From NCBI GenBank assembly GCA_019695345.1, contig JAIBAE010000026.1, forward strand, positions 1-48,529: 48,529 bases of DNA, given 5' to 3'. Within the stretch, counting starts at the first letter, position 1, and every line of letters starts with the position of its first letter. This DNA comes from Bacteroidota bacterium (GTDB lineage Bacteria > Bacteroidota > Ignavibacteria > Kapaibacteriales > NICIL-2). The translations under genes were made by a program, and so were the position numbers. The notes below the pieces were generated by a model. That model saw nothing but the letters and a program-made list of their open reading frames with translations, had not been told where the DNA came from and searched no databases. Positions 17,310 to 25,893 of the stretch are shown piece by piece.

Positions 17310-17374
17310 GGTTCTTTCCCGCAACTACTACGCTATTAGTAGCTGAATGACAGGTGCGGTTTGCGTTAGCAGAA
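17310..17374. repeat. Family A repeat, solo right half
   Basis: GGTTCTTTCCCGCAAC (17310-17325) is followed by AGGTGCGGTTTGCGTTAGCA, ending at 17374. It closely matches the half-element at 4495, including the preceding TAACCGTTGTTATATA. It lies in the 185-bp gap before purH, which holds no gene. Confidence 0.6.
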
Positions 17375-17463
17375 AGATATTCTTGTGGATAATTCCATCG
17401 GTTGAATGTTGTATATGTACCGTAATTTCGCGCTTCTCATTACACTTCACTTTGGATTATATC

Positions 17464-19014
17464 ATGTTAACACCTTCATCGTATCAGGTAAAACGGGCAC
17501 TTATAAGTGTTTCCGATAAAACAGGCATTGTTGAATTTGCACGCGAGTTACATGCGTTGGATATTGAGATTTTATCTACGGGCGGAACGGCTAGTATGCT
17601 ACGCTCTGAGGGGATTCCCGTTACCAGTGTTAGTGATATTACAGGATTCCCCGAAGTGATGGACGGCAGAGTGAAAACGTTGCATCCAAAAATTCACGGT
17701 GGTTTGCTTGCCGTGCTTGATAACGAACAACACAAACAGCAAATGGATGAACATGATATTTCTTCAATTGATATTGCGATTATCAATTTGTATCCGTTTG
17801 AAAAAACTGTTACTAATCCAAACTCAACCGATGAAGACATTATTGAGAACATTGATATTGGCGGCCCGGCTATGGTTCGTGCTTCGGCTAAGAATTACAA
17901 GTGGACAGCTATTGTGGTAAACCCACTTCGTTACGAACAATTGTTAACCGAGCTAAAAGCCAATAACAATACAATTAATGAAGACGTGCGTCGCAGTCTG
18001 GCTGCCGAAGCATTTGCCCACACGGCCCGTTACGATACACTTATTGCCGAGTACTTTGCAAAAGAAAAACAAGAATATGCGGAAACGTATATCATAACCG
18101 GAAGCAAAGACCAAGATTTACGCTACGGCGAAAACCCTCACCAAAGCTCGGCATTGTATGGTGGTTTTACAAAGTTGTATAATCAGGTACATGGTAAAGA
18201 GCTATCGTATAACAACATTATTGATATTGATGCCGCACAACACTTGGTAATGGAGTTTGGCGAACCAACAGTTGCTATAATCAAACATACTAACCCATGT
18301 GGCGTTGGTTCGGCTGATAATTTAGTTGATGCTTGGGATAAAGCATTCTCAACCGATACCGTTGCTCCGTTTGGTGGTATTGTTGCCGTTAACCGCGTAA
18401 TTGATGCAACCTTTGCAAATGCTGTACATGCAATCTTTACCGAAGTGTTGATTGCCCCGGGTTTTACCGACGAAGCCTTGGATATACTCCGTAAAAAGAA
18501 AGACCGCCGTTTAATGATTGCCAATGCAAACGAAATCAGCAGAAACTTAGGAAAGCAAGTTCGTTCGGTAAGTGGTGGGTTTATAGTGCAATCGGCCGAT
18601 GATAAACTTCTTGATAAAGATGCAATGCGTGTTGTAACCGACCGCGAACCAAACGACAACGAAATTGCATCTATGATGTTTGCATGGAAAGTATCGAAAC
18701 ATGTAAAAAGTAATGCCATAGTATATTGCGCCCCTGATAGAACTCTTGCCGTTGGTGCCGGACAAATGAGCAGAGTTGACTCAGCCCGAATTGCGGTTTC
18801 ACGAGCAAAGCAATTTAACCTAAACCTACAAGGATGTGCTGTAGCAAGCGATGCCTTCTTCCCATTTGCCGATGGCTTGTTACAATGTATCGAGGCAGGA
18901 GCAACAGCGGTAATACAACCCGGTGGGTCTGTTCGCGACAGCGAGGTTATTGCGGCAGCTAACGAACACAACATTGCCATGATGTTTACCGGAATGAGGC
19001 ACTTTAAGCATTAG
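17464..19014 (+). CDS. purH: Bifunctional AICAR formyltransferase/IMP cyclohydrolase
   Basis: A 516-residue enzyme for the last two steps of IMP synthesis. The N-terminal MGS-like cyclohydrolase domain (about 8-150) has GRVKTLHPKIHGG and IDIGGPAMVRASAKN. The C-terminal formyltransferase domain has LRYGENPHQ, the catalytic IKHTNPCG and DAFFPFADG. Full length. The frame is open 39 codons upstream into the repeat region. The ATG at 17464 (MLTPSSYQVKRALISVSDK) matches the family start. It is a single gene with no other pur genes near. Confidence 0.95.
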   Translation: MLTPSSYQVKRALISVSDKTGIVEFARELHALDIEILSTGGTASMLRSEGIPVTSVSDITGFPEVMDGRVKTLHPKIHGGLLAVLDNEQHKQQMDEHDISSIDIAIINLYPFEKTVTNPNSTDEDIIENIDIGGPAMVRASAKNYKWTAIVVNPLRYEQLLTELKANNNTINEDVRRSLAAEAFAHTARYDTLIAEYFAKEKQEYAETYIITGSKDQDLRYGENPHQSSALYGGFTKLYNQVHGKELSYNNIIDIDAAQHLVMEFGEPTVAIIKHTNPCGVGSADNLVDAWDKAFSTDTVAPFGGIVAVNRVIDATFANAVHAIFTEVLIAPGFTDEALDILRKKKDRRLMIANANEISRNLGKQVRSVSGGFIVQSADDKLLDKDAMRVVTDREPNDNEIASMMFAWKVSKHVKSNAIVYCAPDRTLAVGAGQMSRVDSARIAVSRAKQFNLNLQGCAVASDAFFPFADGLLQCIEAGATAVIQPGGSVRDSEVIAAANEHNIAMMFTGMRHFKH

Positions 19015-19017
19015 ATA

Positions 19018-19095
19018 ATTTTGCTTTCCCGCTGTGGCCGAAGCAACCCTTCTGCGCCGTCACACGGGCGGGAACTACCCTTCTGCATCGCTAGT
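19018..19095. repeat. Composite repeat after purH
   Basis: TTTTGCTTTCCCGCTGTGG starts 3 nt after the purH stop. GCCGAAGCAACCCTTCTGCG and a GGGCGGGAAC hairpin arm follow. It mixes a family A-like end with the GCCGAAGCAA motif of family B. A degenerate member is likely. Confidence 0.4.
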
Positions 19096-19127
19096 GAAAA
19101 ATATTTTTACTGTGAAATACAATAATG

Positions 19128-19159
19128 CGTGTTGTAACACGTATTGATCCTTATCTTTG
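19128..19159 (+). promoter_or_regulatory. marR promoter with overlapping palindromic operator
   Basis: The palindrome CGTGTT-GT-AACACG (19128-19141) overlaps the upstream promoter element GTTG (19131-19134). Seventeen nt downstream lies TATCTTTG (19152-19159), a full TAnnTTTG match. The same palindrome core precedes the next gene at 19657. A regulator bound here would block RNA polymerase, as expected for MarR autoregulation. Confidence 0.65.
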
Positions 19160-19166
19160 TAAAGTT

Positions 19167-19634
19167 ATGGGTGAAATTCTACGAAATCGCATACAACAAT
19201 CGCAAGAAATGTCGCCATATGTGGATGCCATGCTTAATGTACTTGTGTGTGCCGATTACTTCCGCCGGTTAAGCGAGCAGGTATGTTCCGAGCACGGAAT
19301 CTCGTTAATACAGTACAATGTATTACGAATTCTCAAAGGCGCACATCCGGGCGGTCATTCTCGATGCGATATACGTAGCAGATTAGTAGAACGTGGAACG
19401 GATATAACTCGGTTAGTAGATAAACTTGAAGCTCAAGGATTTGCCGAGCGTACCCGTAGTGAAACCGATAAACGTTACTCCCATACAAAGATCACTACAA
19501 AAGGGATACAGTTACTCCAAACACTGCATCCAAAAATAGAAGCAATTGACAATATGCTTTCTGAGGTGATTTCTCATAAAGAGGCAGAGAAGTTATCTGA
19601 AATTTGCGAAAAGATTTACTCTAACGAAGAGTAA
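19167..19634 (+). CDS. MarR-family transcriptional regulator
   Basis: A 155-residue winged-helix regulator, probably a dimeric repressor that responds to a small molecule. The core is ISLIQYNVLRILKG (helix 1-2 region), DIRSRLVERGTDITRLVDKL (recognition helix) and the wing with GFAERTRSETDKRYSHTKIT, which holds the Asp/Arg wing pattern of the family. The frame is open from an ATG at 19125, but that ATG lies inside the promoter-operator, so the ATG at 19167 (or 19209) is more likely. The shared palindrome before this gene and before the YceI gene points to self-control and to control of yceI. The ligand is unknown. Confidence 0.85.
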   Translation: MGEILRNRIQQSQEMSPYVDAMLNVLVCADYFRRLSEQVCSEHGISLIQYNVLRILKGAHPGGHSRCDIRSRLVERGTDITRLVDKLEAQGFAERTRSETDKRYSHTKITTKGIQLLQTLHPKIEAIDNMLSEVISHKEAEKLSEICEKIYSNEE

Positions 19635-19656
19635 AATTTTTTAAACGAATTATATG

Positions 19657-19670
19657 TGTGTTGTAACACG
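19657..19670 (+). promoter_or_regulatory. Second copy of the MarR-type operator, before yceI
   Basis: TGTGTTGTAACACG shares 13 of 14 bases with the site at 19128, and both are preceded by ATG. It lies between marR and the YceI gene, 36 nt before the start codon. A weak TATAAAT box follows at 19679. This suggests a separate regulated promoter for yceI. Confidence 0.6.
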
Positions 19671-19705
19671 CTTTTTTTTATAAATAACTTAATAAGGGAC
19701 TTGAT

Positions 19706-20296
19706 ATGAAAAATATCCTCTCCATAGCATTACTACTTGTAGTAAGTGCTTTCACCGCAACCGCTCAGAATACGGTTTGGAATCTGGATCCATCGCACAG
19801 TATGTTAGGATTCAAAGTAAAACACCTTGTAATATCATCGGTAACAGGGAAGTTTACAGAGTATAGTGTATCAGTTAAATCGGATAAACCTGATTTTACC
19901 GATGCACAGATTACTGTTGTTGCAAAAACAAAAAGCATATTCACCGATAACAACGACCGCGATAATCACTTACGTAGTGATGATTTCTTCAATTCGGAAA
20001 AATTTCCTGAAATGACGTTCAAAAGCAAATCCATCAAAAAAACAGGTGGTAATAAATACAAAGTAACCGGCGATCTTACTATCAGAAATGTTACAAAAAC
20101 AGTAACGCTTGATATGGAATTTGGTGGAATAGTAAAAGACCCTTGGGGTAATACTAAAGCCGGTTTCAGTATCTCTGGTGAAATCAATCGTTTCGACTAT
20201 AACTTAGCTTGGAATAAAGCAATTGAAGCAGGTGGCTTAGTTGTAGATAAAATGGTTAAGATTGAATGTGATGTAGAATTAGCAAAAGCAAAATAA
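19706..20296 (+). CDS. YceI-family exported lipid-binding protein
   Basis: A 196-residue periplasmic protein. It has a signal peptide (MKNILSIALLLVVSAFTATA) and then a YceI lipocalin-like domain: WNLDPSHSMLGFKVKHL, DNHLRSDDFF, KFPEMTFKS, GDLTIRNVTKTV and the C-terminal WNKAIEAGGLVVDKMVKI. Family members bind polyisoprenoids such as ubiquinone precursors in a beta-barrel and respond to pH or osmotic stress. Pairing with a MarR regulator is common for this family and is supported here by a shared operator. A ribosome site, AAGGGA, is present. A strong terminator follows. Confidence 0.9.
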   Translation: MKNILSIALLLVVSAFTATAQNTVWNLDPSHSMLGFKVKHLVISSVTGKFTEYSVSVKSDKPDFTDAQITVVAKTKSIFTDNNDRDNHLRSDDFFNSEKFPEMTFKSKSIKKTGGNKYKVTGDLTIRNVTKTVTLDMEFGGIVKDPWGNTKAGFSISGEINRFDYNLAWNKAIEAGGLVVDKMVKIECDVELAKAK

Positions 20297-20316
20297 TAAT
20301 TTGTTGGTAGGGAGTT

Positions 20317-20356
20317 AGCAGCACTATTCACATACAGAATAGTGCTGCTTTGCTTT
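20317..20356 (+). terminator. Rho-independent terminator after yceI
   Basis: AGCAGCACTATTC (20317-20329) pairs perfectly with GAATAGTGCTGCT (20337-20349), then TTGCTTT. Its tail runs to the end of the convergent dehydrogenase gene. Confidence 0.85.
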
Positions 20357-21350
20357 AAAACTGAAGTACCAGTTTGCCAAATTGTTTACTTTCTTTCATT
20401 CTATCGAATGCAGATACAACATCTGCAAAAGAGCGAATTGAATCAACTACCGGTACAAGTTGATGAACGGTGATAAAGTCTAGCATTGCAGAAAAGTCCT
20501 CGTCCGAGCCCATTGTAGAGCCTTGAATCCGTAACTGCTTCCAAAATACTTTTCTAATGTCAAAATCAGGAATAATCCCATGAGTAGCACCATAGCTAAC
20601 AATTGTGCCTCCCGGTTTAATAACATTCAATAGTGCATTAAAATCATTTCCACCTGCACTATCTATAATAACATCAAATCCGTTACTGATTTTCAGTAAT
20701 TCTTTATACCAATCTTGTTTCTTATAATTGATTCCACCCTCTGCACCTAATTGAATTGCCTTAGAAATTTTCTCTTCACTTCCACTGGTTACAAAAACAC
20801 GCGCACCTACGGTTATGGCAAACTGCAAGGCAAATAACGCAACCCCACCGCCAATTCCAGTTATCAGCACATTTTGATTTTTTACTGTGCCTCCTTGGGT
20901 AAATAGTGCCCTGAATGCAGTAAGCCCGGCTAATGGGATAGCGGCAGCTTGTTCTGGTGTTAGGTGTTGTGGCAAGTAGTGGAGTCTGTCCATTGGTACA
21001 TTAATATACTCTTGCAATGTACCTGTTGTAGGCATTCCTAAAATAGAATACTCGCCAGACTGTGACTTTGGGTTTGAGCCCCAGTTGATGTTTGGATTTA
21101 TGATAACTCTTTGTCCAATCAAGTGTCGATTTTCATTATTAGCAACCGATTCAATTACCCCACACCCATCAGAGCCCAATATAGCCGGGTACATTATTTT
21201 AGCATACTTTCCTTGTCTTATCCACTCATCTCTGTGGTTTAAAGCGGCAGCTAACATTTTTACACATACCTGATTATTTTGTAAAGGTGTTTTGCTGATC
21301 TCTTCAATACGGAAAGAATACGGCGAATTACGTAAGCACAATGCTCTCAT
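20355..21350 (-). CDS. Zinc-independent MDR (quinone oxidoreductase-like) dehydrogenase
   Basis: A 331-residue medium-chain dehydrogenase/reductase. The GroES-like N-terminal part has AAALNHRDEWIRQGKY and LGSDGCGVIE. The Rossmann part has LITGIGGGVALFALQFA at about 162-178. The catalytic zinc ligands of classic alcohol dehydrogenases are replaced (NHRDEW), which suggests a zinc-free quinone-oxidoreductase- or YogA-like enzyme using NAD(P)H. The substrate is unknown. It follows the receiver-CheB gene by 43 nt on the same strand. Confidence 0.85.
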   Translation of the reverse strand: MRALCLRNSPYSFRIEEISKTPLQNNQVCVKMLAAALNHRDEWIRQGKYAKIMYPAILGSDGCGVIESVANNENRHLIGQRVIINPNINWGSNPKSQSGEYSILGMPTTGTLQEYINVPMDRLHYLPQHLTPEQAAAIPLAGLTAFRALFTQGGTVKNQNVLITGIGGGVALFALQFAITVGARVFVTSGSEEKISKAIQLGAEGGINYKKQDWYKELLKISNGFDVIIDSAGGNDFNALLNVIKPGGTIVSYGATHGIIPDFDIRKVFWKQLRIQGSTMGSDEDFSAMLDFITVHQLVPVVDSIRSFADVVSAFDRMKESKQFGKLVLQF

Positions 21351-21393
21351 AAACTAATGTATTGTTGTTGGATGAATGTCTACTTGCTCTGCA

Positions 21394-22497
21394 TCAGGAA
21401 TTCTGCAACTTACTACTAATCCCCGATTTGTTGTTCTGTAAATCCGACCACATTCGTTTGTAGGATTGTTCAATAGTTACATGAATAGTGTCCAGATGAA
21501 TTGACTCGCAGGGAACGCCTGCTTTTATAACATTACTCGGCATAGGTGGAGCAACGCAAGAGGTAGGTTCCTGAACAATAACTTTTCCTTTATACTTACT
21601 TATTTCTTGTGCTCCCTTGGTTCCATCAGAACCTAATCCGGTCATCACAATACCTAAGCAATATTTACCAAATGCAGATGCACAAGTTCTGAATAATGGG
21701 TCTGCAGCAGGGCGAACATAATTTTCTTTTGCTTCTTGGTTTAATTCAATACCAAATCTATTATTTATCAACAAGTGGTGGTCACCTGCTGCAAGATATA
21801 TTAATCCCGGCTCTGCCTTCATTCCATGTTCTGCAAGTACAACCGTGTGGTGTGTTACATTGGTTAACCTTGCCGCAAAGGAATCCATCATCCAGCTTGG
21901 GCCGTGTAACACAATAAACATTGCAGCATGCTCTAATCTTGGAAGTTTAGTTAACATTTCGGTTAATGTAACTGGTCCGCCGGTAGAAATTGCCAGGCAA
22001 ATACCTACAAATGGCGGCACGGCTTGTCCGTGTATTACAGGTGTTGTTCGTACTTCGTTAACAATAGTAGTTTTGAATGCTGGGGTTGACGGAACAACTG
22101 CTTTGTGCTCAGACGAAGGGTGAGTTGGTTGTCCCGGTTCAGTATTGCCTTTTTCAATAGCTTCAATGATTACTTTGGGGTCAACAGGTTTGGCGTAGAA
22201 TTCATTTGCACCGCATTCTTTAGAATACTTACGTGCACTTTCGGAATTCAAAGCTGTGTAGATAATAATTAGGGGTTGCTTCCGGTTAGAACTTCGTATG
22301 TACCGTAATATTTCCACTCCATCAACACCGGGCATCATCCAATCGGTAATTACCACATCATAGTCATCTTTTTTCCAGTATTCCAAGGCACGTTGTCCAT
22401 CGTACGCAGTAATAACGTAGTAACCCGCTTTCTCCAAATGCATTCGTAAGAAAGAGGCAGATGATGGATTATCTTCAGCCAGTAATACTCTTTTCAT
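21394..22497 (-). CDS. cheB: Receiver-CheB protein-glutamate methylesterase
   Basis: A 367-residue two-domain protein. The receiver (1-116) has the phospho-acceptor D52 (ITDWMMPGVDG) and K103 (YAKPVD). A Thr/Pro-rich linker (about 118-162) leads to a CheB esterase domain with catalytic S171 (AISTGGP), H198 (VLHGPSW) and D291 (GLGSDG). CheB removes methyl esters from chemoreceptor glutamates, and phosphorylation of the receiver activates it. No CheR, CheA or receptor gene is nearby, so its partner is elsewhere, or it serves a non-chemotaxis role as reported for some stand-alone CheB proteins. The length is normal for CheB. Confidence 0.9.
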   Translation of the reverse strand: MKRVLLAEDNPSSASFLRMHLEKAGYYVITAYDGQRALEYWKKDDYDVVITDWMMPGVDGVEILRYIRSSNRKQPLIIIYTALNSESARKYSKECGANEFYAKPVDPKVIIEAIEKGNTEPGQPTHPSSEHKAVVPSTPAFKTTIVNEVRTTPVIHGQAVPPFVGICLAISTGGPVTLTEMLTKLPRLEHAAMFIVLHGPSWMMDSFAARLTNVTHHTVVLAEHGMKAEPGLIYLAAGDHHLLINNRFGIELNQEAKENYVRPAADPLFRTCASAFGKYCLGIVMTGLGSDGTKGAQEISKYKGKVIVQEPTSCVAPPMPSNVIKAGVPCESIHLDTIHVTIEQSYKRMWSDLQNNKSGISSKLQNS

Positions 22498-22613
22498 GTA
22501 AAAGATATAAGCCTATTTTGATACCGCGTAGTATTTCGAGTAAGTTATCGGAAATTACATAGAAAACTGAACATAGTATCCAAATTAGTTGAGTAGAAGT
22601 ATGAATGGGAATA

Positions 22614-22779
22614 TCTGCTATCGCCGGACGGCACCTAACCGCCTGCTATGTAGTGCCTTACCTTGCCGGAAGACTCCTTATCTACATCACGATGAAGGCT
22701 GCTATTATGTATACAGTTATCTCCCGCAATAATAAGGGTGTTTTACAGCAATTGTTCGGTGCGGAATTGCGTTAGCAAA
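22614..22779. repeat. Family A paired inverted-repeat element
   Basis: The left end TCTGCTATCGCCGGACGGCA (from 22614) and the right end CGGTGCGGAATTGCGTTAGC plus AAA (22757-22779) are imperfect reverse complements. Inner motifs are TTGCCGGAAG on the left and TCTCCCGCAA on the right. At 166 bp it is the shortest complete copy. It lies in the 354-bp gap upstream of cheB, which holds no gene. Confidence 0.65.
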
Positions 22780-22792
22780 AACACCATTGTAC

Positions 22793-22831
22793 AACAAAAA
22801 AGGTATGCCCGTTTACTTCAGACATACCCTT
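22793..22831 (-). terminator. Rho-independent terminator of the T9SS protein gene
   Basis: On the minus strand AAGGGTATG (22831-22823) pairs with CATACCTT (22807-22800), then a run of T and TTGTTG. It begins 20 nt after the stop of the gene at 22852. Confidence 0.8.
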
Positions 22832-22851
22832 GAAAATATTAAAAGTATGGT

Positions 22852-24099
22852 TTACTTTACAATGATAACCGGAGTTGATTCAGATTGTTTGCCCGCTTGG
22901 ATACGAACGCCATACATGCCGCTTTCAGCTTTCGAGGCATCCCATTTTACGGTGTATGTGCCGCTTGGTTGTACTTCGTTTACAAGCGTTGCTTGAAGTT
23001 CACCAACGTTATTCACAACCATTAATGTTACTAGTCCTTTCTCGTGGATAGTATAGGTGATAGCTGTGGAAGTAGTTGCAGGATTTGGATTTACTTCGCC
23101 AATTAGCGGTTCCGCTACCGATGCCGCCGGGGTAGTGGTTGGATTGATTTGATACATTGCATTGATACTTGGCGCACCGTAAGCTGCTGCTACCATACGT
23201 CCGTTTGGAGCAATTGCTAACCCTTGTACACATTGTTGGTCTAACCCTGTATTAAAGGTTGTCCAGTTTTCGCCGTTATCGTTCGAAACAAAAACTCCGC
23301 CACACCATGTTGCGGCATAAATTGCGCCCGATGGAGCTAATTGTAACGATTTAACGTGTAATCCTTCAAAACCAACTTTGTTCCAAGATTTACCGTTGTC
23401 TTTGCTTAAAAACATTCCGCCAGGAGCGCATGGACCAACTAAGTATCCGCCTGCTAAAACATTACCGTTAGGTGCTACTAAAACTTGTTCAATAACACGG
23501 TTAGTTAATCCTTCCGAGCTTTCACTCCACGGGGCACGTCCGTTATCAGAGATAAATATGCCGCGGTATGTACCAAGAAGTATTTTACCATTACGTAACT
23601 GGGCAAAGCTGCTGATTGGTTCGCCTTCTAATCCGGCTAAAGTCCAACTTAGTCCGTTGTCATCGGAACGGTACACACCGTTGTTAGGTGTGCTTGCCAG
23701 GATGTAGCCCTCTGGCGAGTGCCATAAACGTGCAACGTGGTTAGCTCCAATACCTTTGTTTGTTTGGTACCACGATTGTCCGTTATCATCGGAACGTAAA
23801 ATCCCGCCGTAGGTTGTTCCAACCAAAATGGAATTTCTGGAATCACCCGCAGTTGGTAGGGAAATCTCTAAAACGGTACTGATGTTACCGTATTCCGATG
23901 AGAGTACTTTAATCCAGGTGTCTTCTACACCCAGACGGAAAAGCGCATCGGAATTAACGGAATATATATCGCCATTTGCGGTTGCTACCACAAGATTTGT
24001 AGTTTTATCGGATGGCATATGTAAACCCTGCCATACATCTTGTGCATACAAACTACATGCACTTAATGCTAAACTTACTAATAGTGAACCAAAACGCAT
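22852..24099 (-). CDS. Secreted beta-propeller (BNR-like) protein with T9SS sorting domain
   Basis: A 415-residue exported protein. It has a signal peptide (MRFGSLLVSLALSACSLYAQ), then about seven photosystem II assembly/VPS10-like propeller repeats with Asp-box motifs (SDDNGQSWY, SDDNGLSWT, SKDNGKSWN, SNDNGENWT). The C-terminal 85 residues are a T9SS type A domain (EVNPNPATTSTAITY, VVNNVGELQ, SGMYGVRI). It was probably displayed on, or released from, the cell surface. It lies 36 nt downstream of ugd on the same strand, so it may belong to the ugd transcript. The ligand is unknown. Confidence 0.85.
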   Translation of the reverse strand: MRFGSLLVSLALSACSLYAQDVWQGLHMPSDKTTNLVVATANGDIYSVNSDALFRLGVEDTWIKVLSSEYGNISTVLEISLPTAGDSRNSILVGTTYGGILRSDDNGQSWYQTNKGIGANHVARLWHSPEGYILASTPNNGVYRSDDNGLSWTLAGLEGEPISSFAQLRNGKILLGTYRGIFISDNGRAPWSESSEGLTNRVIEQVLVAPNGNVLAGGYLVGPCAPGGMFLSKDNGKSWNKVGFEGLHVKSLQLAPSGAIYAATWCGGVFVSNDNGENWTTFNTGLDQQCVQGLAIAPNGRMVAAAYGAPSINAMYQINPTTTPAASVAEPLIGEVNPNPATTSTAITYTIHEKGLVTLMVVNNVGELQATLVNEVQPSGTYTVKWDASKAESGMYGVRIQAGKQSESTPVIIVK

Positions 24100-24135
24100 T
24101 GTACCTCCACTTCGTGTAATACTATAAACTATTTA

Positions 24136-25470
24136 TTAACCAACTTTAGGACGACCCACGGAATGATATTCAAAACCGTACGACTCCATAACGGGTAAAT
24201 CGTACATATTTCTTCCGTCAAATATAACTTTATTTTTGATTGAATTTGCAACTCGTTCAAAATCCGGATTGCGGAACTCATTCCATTCTGTTGCAATTAT
24301 TAATGCATCTGCTCCCTCAACACACGCATACATAGATGCAGCATACTGAATTTGGTTACCGTATCGTTTCTCGGTGTTGGCTTTTGCCTCGGGGTCGTAA
24401 GCCACAATTTCAGCACCTAACGGAAGCAACATATCTATTATTTTATACGATGGAGCTTCCCGCACATCATCGGTATTTGGCTTGAATGCCAATCCCCATA
24501 ATGCAAACTTCTTACCCTTAATATTGCCATTAAAACGTTCAACAAGTTTGTTAACAAAACGTACAACTTGTTCTTTATTGACGTGTTCAACAGCTTCAAT
24601 AATTTGTAAGGGAGTTCCGGCTTCTCGCGCAGAGTAAATCAACGCTTTTACATCTTTTGGGAAACACGAGCCGCCATATCCAATCCCCGGATAGATAAAT
24701 CGCTTACCAATTCTAGAGTCCGAGCCAATTCCCAAACGCACATTTTCAATATCTACACCAACATTCTCGCAATACACGGATAAATCATTCATAAAGCTAA
24801 TCTTCATTGCCAAGAATGAATTTGCAGCATACTTAGTAACCTCAGAACTCCGTTCATCCATCACAAATACCCTGCTTCCGTTTCGGAAAAAGGGGTCGTA
24901 TAAATCGCGTAGTTGTTCTTCAATAAATTTGTTCCTGGTACCTATTACAACGCGTTCCGGTTTCATCGTATCTTCAACTGCAAAACCTTCGCGCAAAAAT
25001 TCGGGATTACTTGCAACATGGATTTCAAATCCCGGCGCTACTTCATCAATAACTGCTCTTACTTTTTCAAATGTTCCAACAGGTACAGTGCTACGTGTAA
25101 TAATTATACGTGGCGCGGTAATGTTTTCTTCTTTAATAATTGTTGCAAGCTGGCGGGTTACCTGTAATACATATTGTAAATCAGCCGAACCATCTTCGTT
25201 GGGTGGGGTAGGCAAGCACAAAAACAACATGGTGCAGTTTCTCACTGCCTCGGCATGGTTTGCCGTAAATATCAACCGACTTTCCCGTAGGTTGCGCTCT
25301 AACAGTATTTCTAAGCCGGGTTCGTAAATAGGTGATTTCCCACTTTTCATGGTGGCAACTTTTTGCTCATCTACTTCCACACAGTATACGGTATTACCAA
25401 CTTCGGCAAAACACGTTCCTGATACTAAACCAACATATCCTGTTCCAATCACTCCTATTTTATGAGGCAT
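24136..25470 (-). CDS. ugd: UDP-glucose 6-dehydrogenase
   Basis: A 444-residue enzyme that oxidises UDP-glucose twice with NAD+ to UDP-glucuronate, a precursor of surface polysaccharides. The N-terminal Rossmann fold has GVIGTGYVGLVSG (6-18). The family motif SNPEFLREG is at about 154-162. The catalytic Cys is C269 in GYGGSCFPKD. The C-terminal NAD/UDP-binding domain has LWGLAFKPNTDDVREAPS. Full length. A UDP-N-acetylmannosamine-type dehydrogenase is a less likely alternative. The small membrane-protein gene lies 9 nt upstream. No glycosyltransferases are present in the window. Confidence 0.93.
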   Translation of the reverse strand: MPHKIGVIGTGYVGLVSGTCFAEVGNTVYCVEVDEQKVATMKSGKSPIYEPGLEILLERNLRESRLIFTANHAEAVRNCTMLFLCLPTPPNEDGSADLQYVLQVTRQLATIIKEENITAPRIIITRSTVPVGTFEKVRAVIDEVAPGFEIHVASNPEFLREGFAVEDTMKPERVVIGTRNKFIEEQLRDLYDPFFRNGSRVFVMDERSSEVTKYAANSFLAMKISFMNDLSVYCENVGVDIENVRLGIGSDSRIGKRFIYPGIGYGGSCFPKDVKALIYSAREAGTPLQIIEAVEHVNKEQVVRFVNKLVERFNGNIKGKKFALWGLAFKPNTDDVREAPSYKIIDMLLPLGAEIVAYDPEAKANTEKRYGNQIQYAASMYACVEGADALIIATEWNEFRNPDFERVANSIKNKVIFDGRNMYDLPVMESYGFEYHSVGRPKVG

Positions 25471-25479
25471 GAACGCACC

Positions 25480-25644
25480 TTATTGTTGTATCAGTTTCAT
25501 AATAACCATAACCAAAATAATTAACGCTGCTAACATAAGCCCGAACTTTACCAACTTTTTAACAATGGTAAACACAAGCCCAACAGCCAATATTCCAATA
25601 ATAATTTTGGCAAACACCGGCAATGCCACAAACATTTCAATCAT
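25480..25644 (-). CDS. Small membrane protein upstream of ugd
   Basis: A 54-codon ORF starting MIEMFVALPVFAKIIIGILA and ending KLIQQ. Two hydrophobic stretches (about 5-28 and 35-49) are split by KKLVK, so it could be a helical hairpin in the membrane. GGAGA lies 5-9 nt before the ATG. It ends 9 nt before ugd, which suggests translation from the same mRNA. No family is recognised. The clean start, ribosome site and spacing support a real gene, but nothing shows its role. Confidence 0.55.
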   Translation of the reverse strand: MIEMFVALPVFAKIIIGILAVGLVFTIVKKLVKFGLMLAALIILVMVIMKLIQQ

Positions 25645-25758
25645 AAGTATCTCCGTATAATGAATTTGCTGGCGCAGTGGGGAGGTAACTAATTCGTATC
25701 ACATGCCCACATTTACCCAGACAGTTTCGTCCTGCTATAGTCTGTCGTTTCCTTGCGA

Positions 25759-25826
25759 CGCTGTACCGAGCGGTTCGCGCCGAGTCTGCGCGTAGTATGG
25801 ATTGCTTCGGCAGAGGCGGGAAACCC
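25759..25826. repeat. Family B dispersed repeat (reverse orientation)
   Basis: The minus strand reads GGGTTTCCCGCCTCTGCCGA, then AGCAATCC and GCGCAGACTCGGCGCGAACC. It shares its first half with the copy at 31005 and its second with those at 31167 and 27686. It sits in the 249-bp gap upstream of the small membrane-protein gene. Confidence 0.5.
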
Positions 25827-25893
25827 AAAAAATTATCAACAAATTTATGGAAGTCCGGATAGATAGTTCTACGCAAAATCCCGTACGCGCCAA

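Noticed and set aside
18183-18980. Minus-strand ORF of 265 codons inside purH
   Set aside because: It is a shadow of the well-conserved purH frame, with no domain, signal or ribosome site.
19125-19166. Upstream start of the MarR gene at 19125
   Set aside because: This stretch contains the operator and both promoter elements, so it is unlikely to be transcribed from that promoter.
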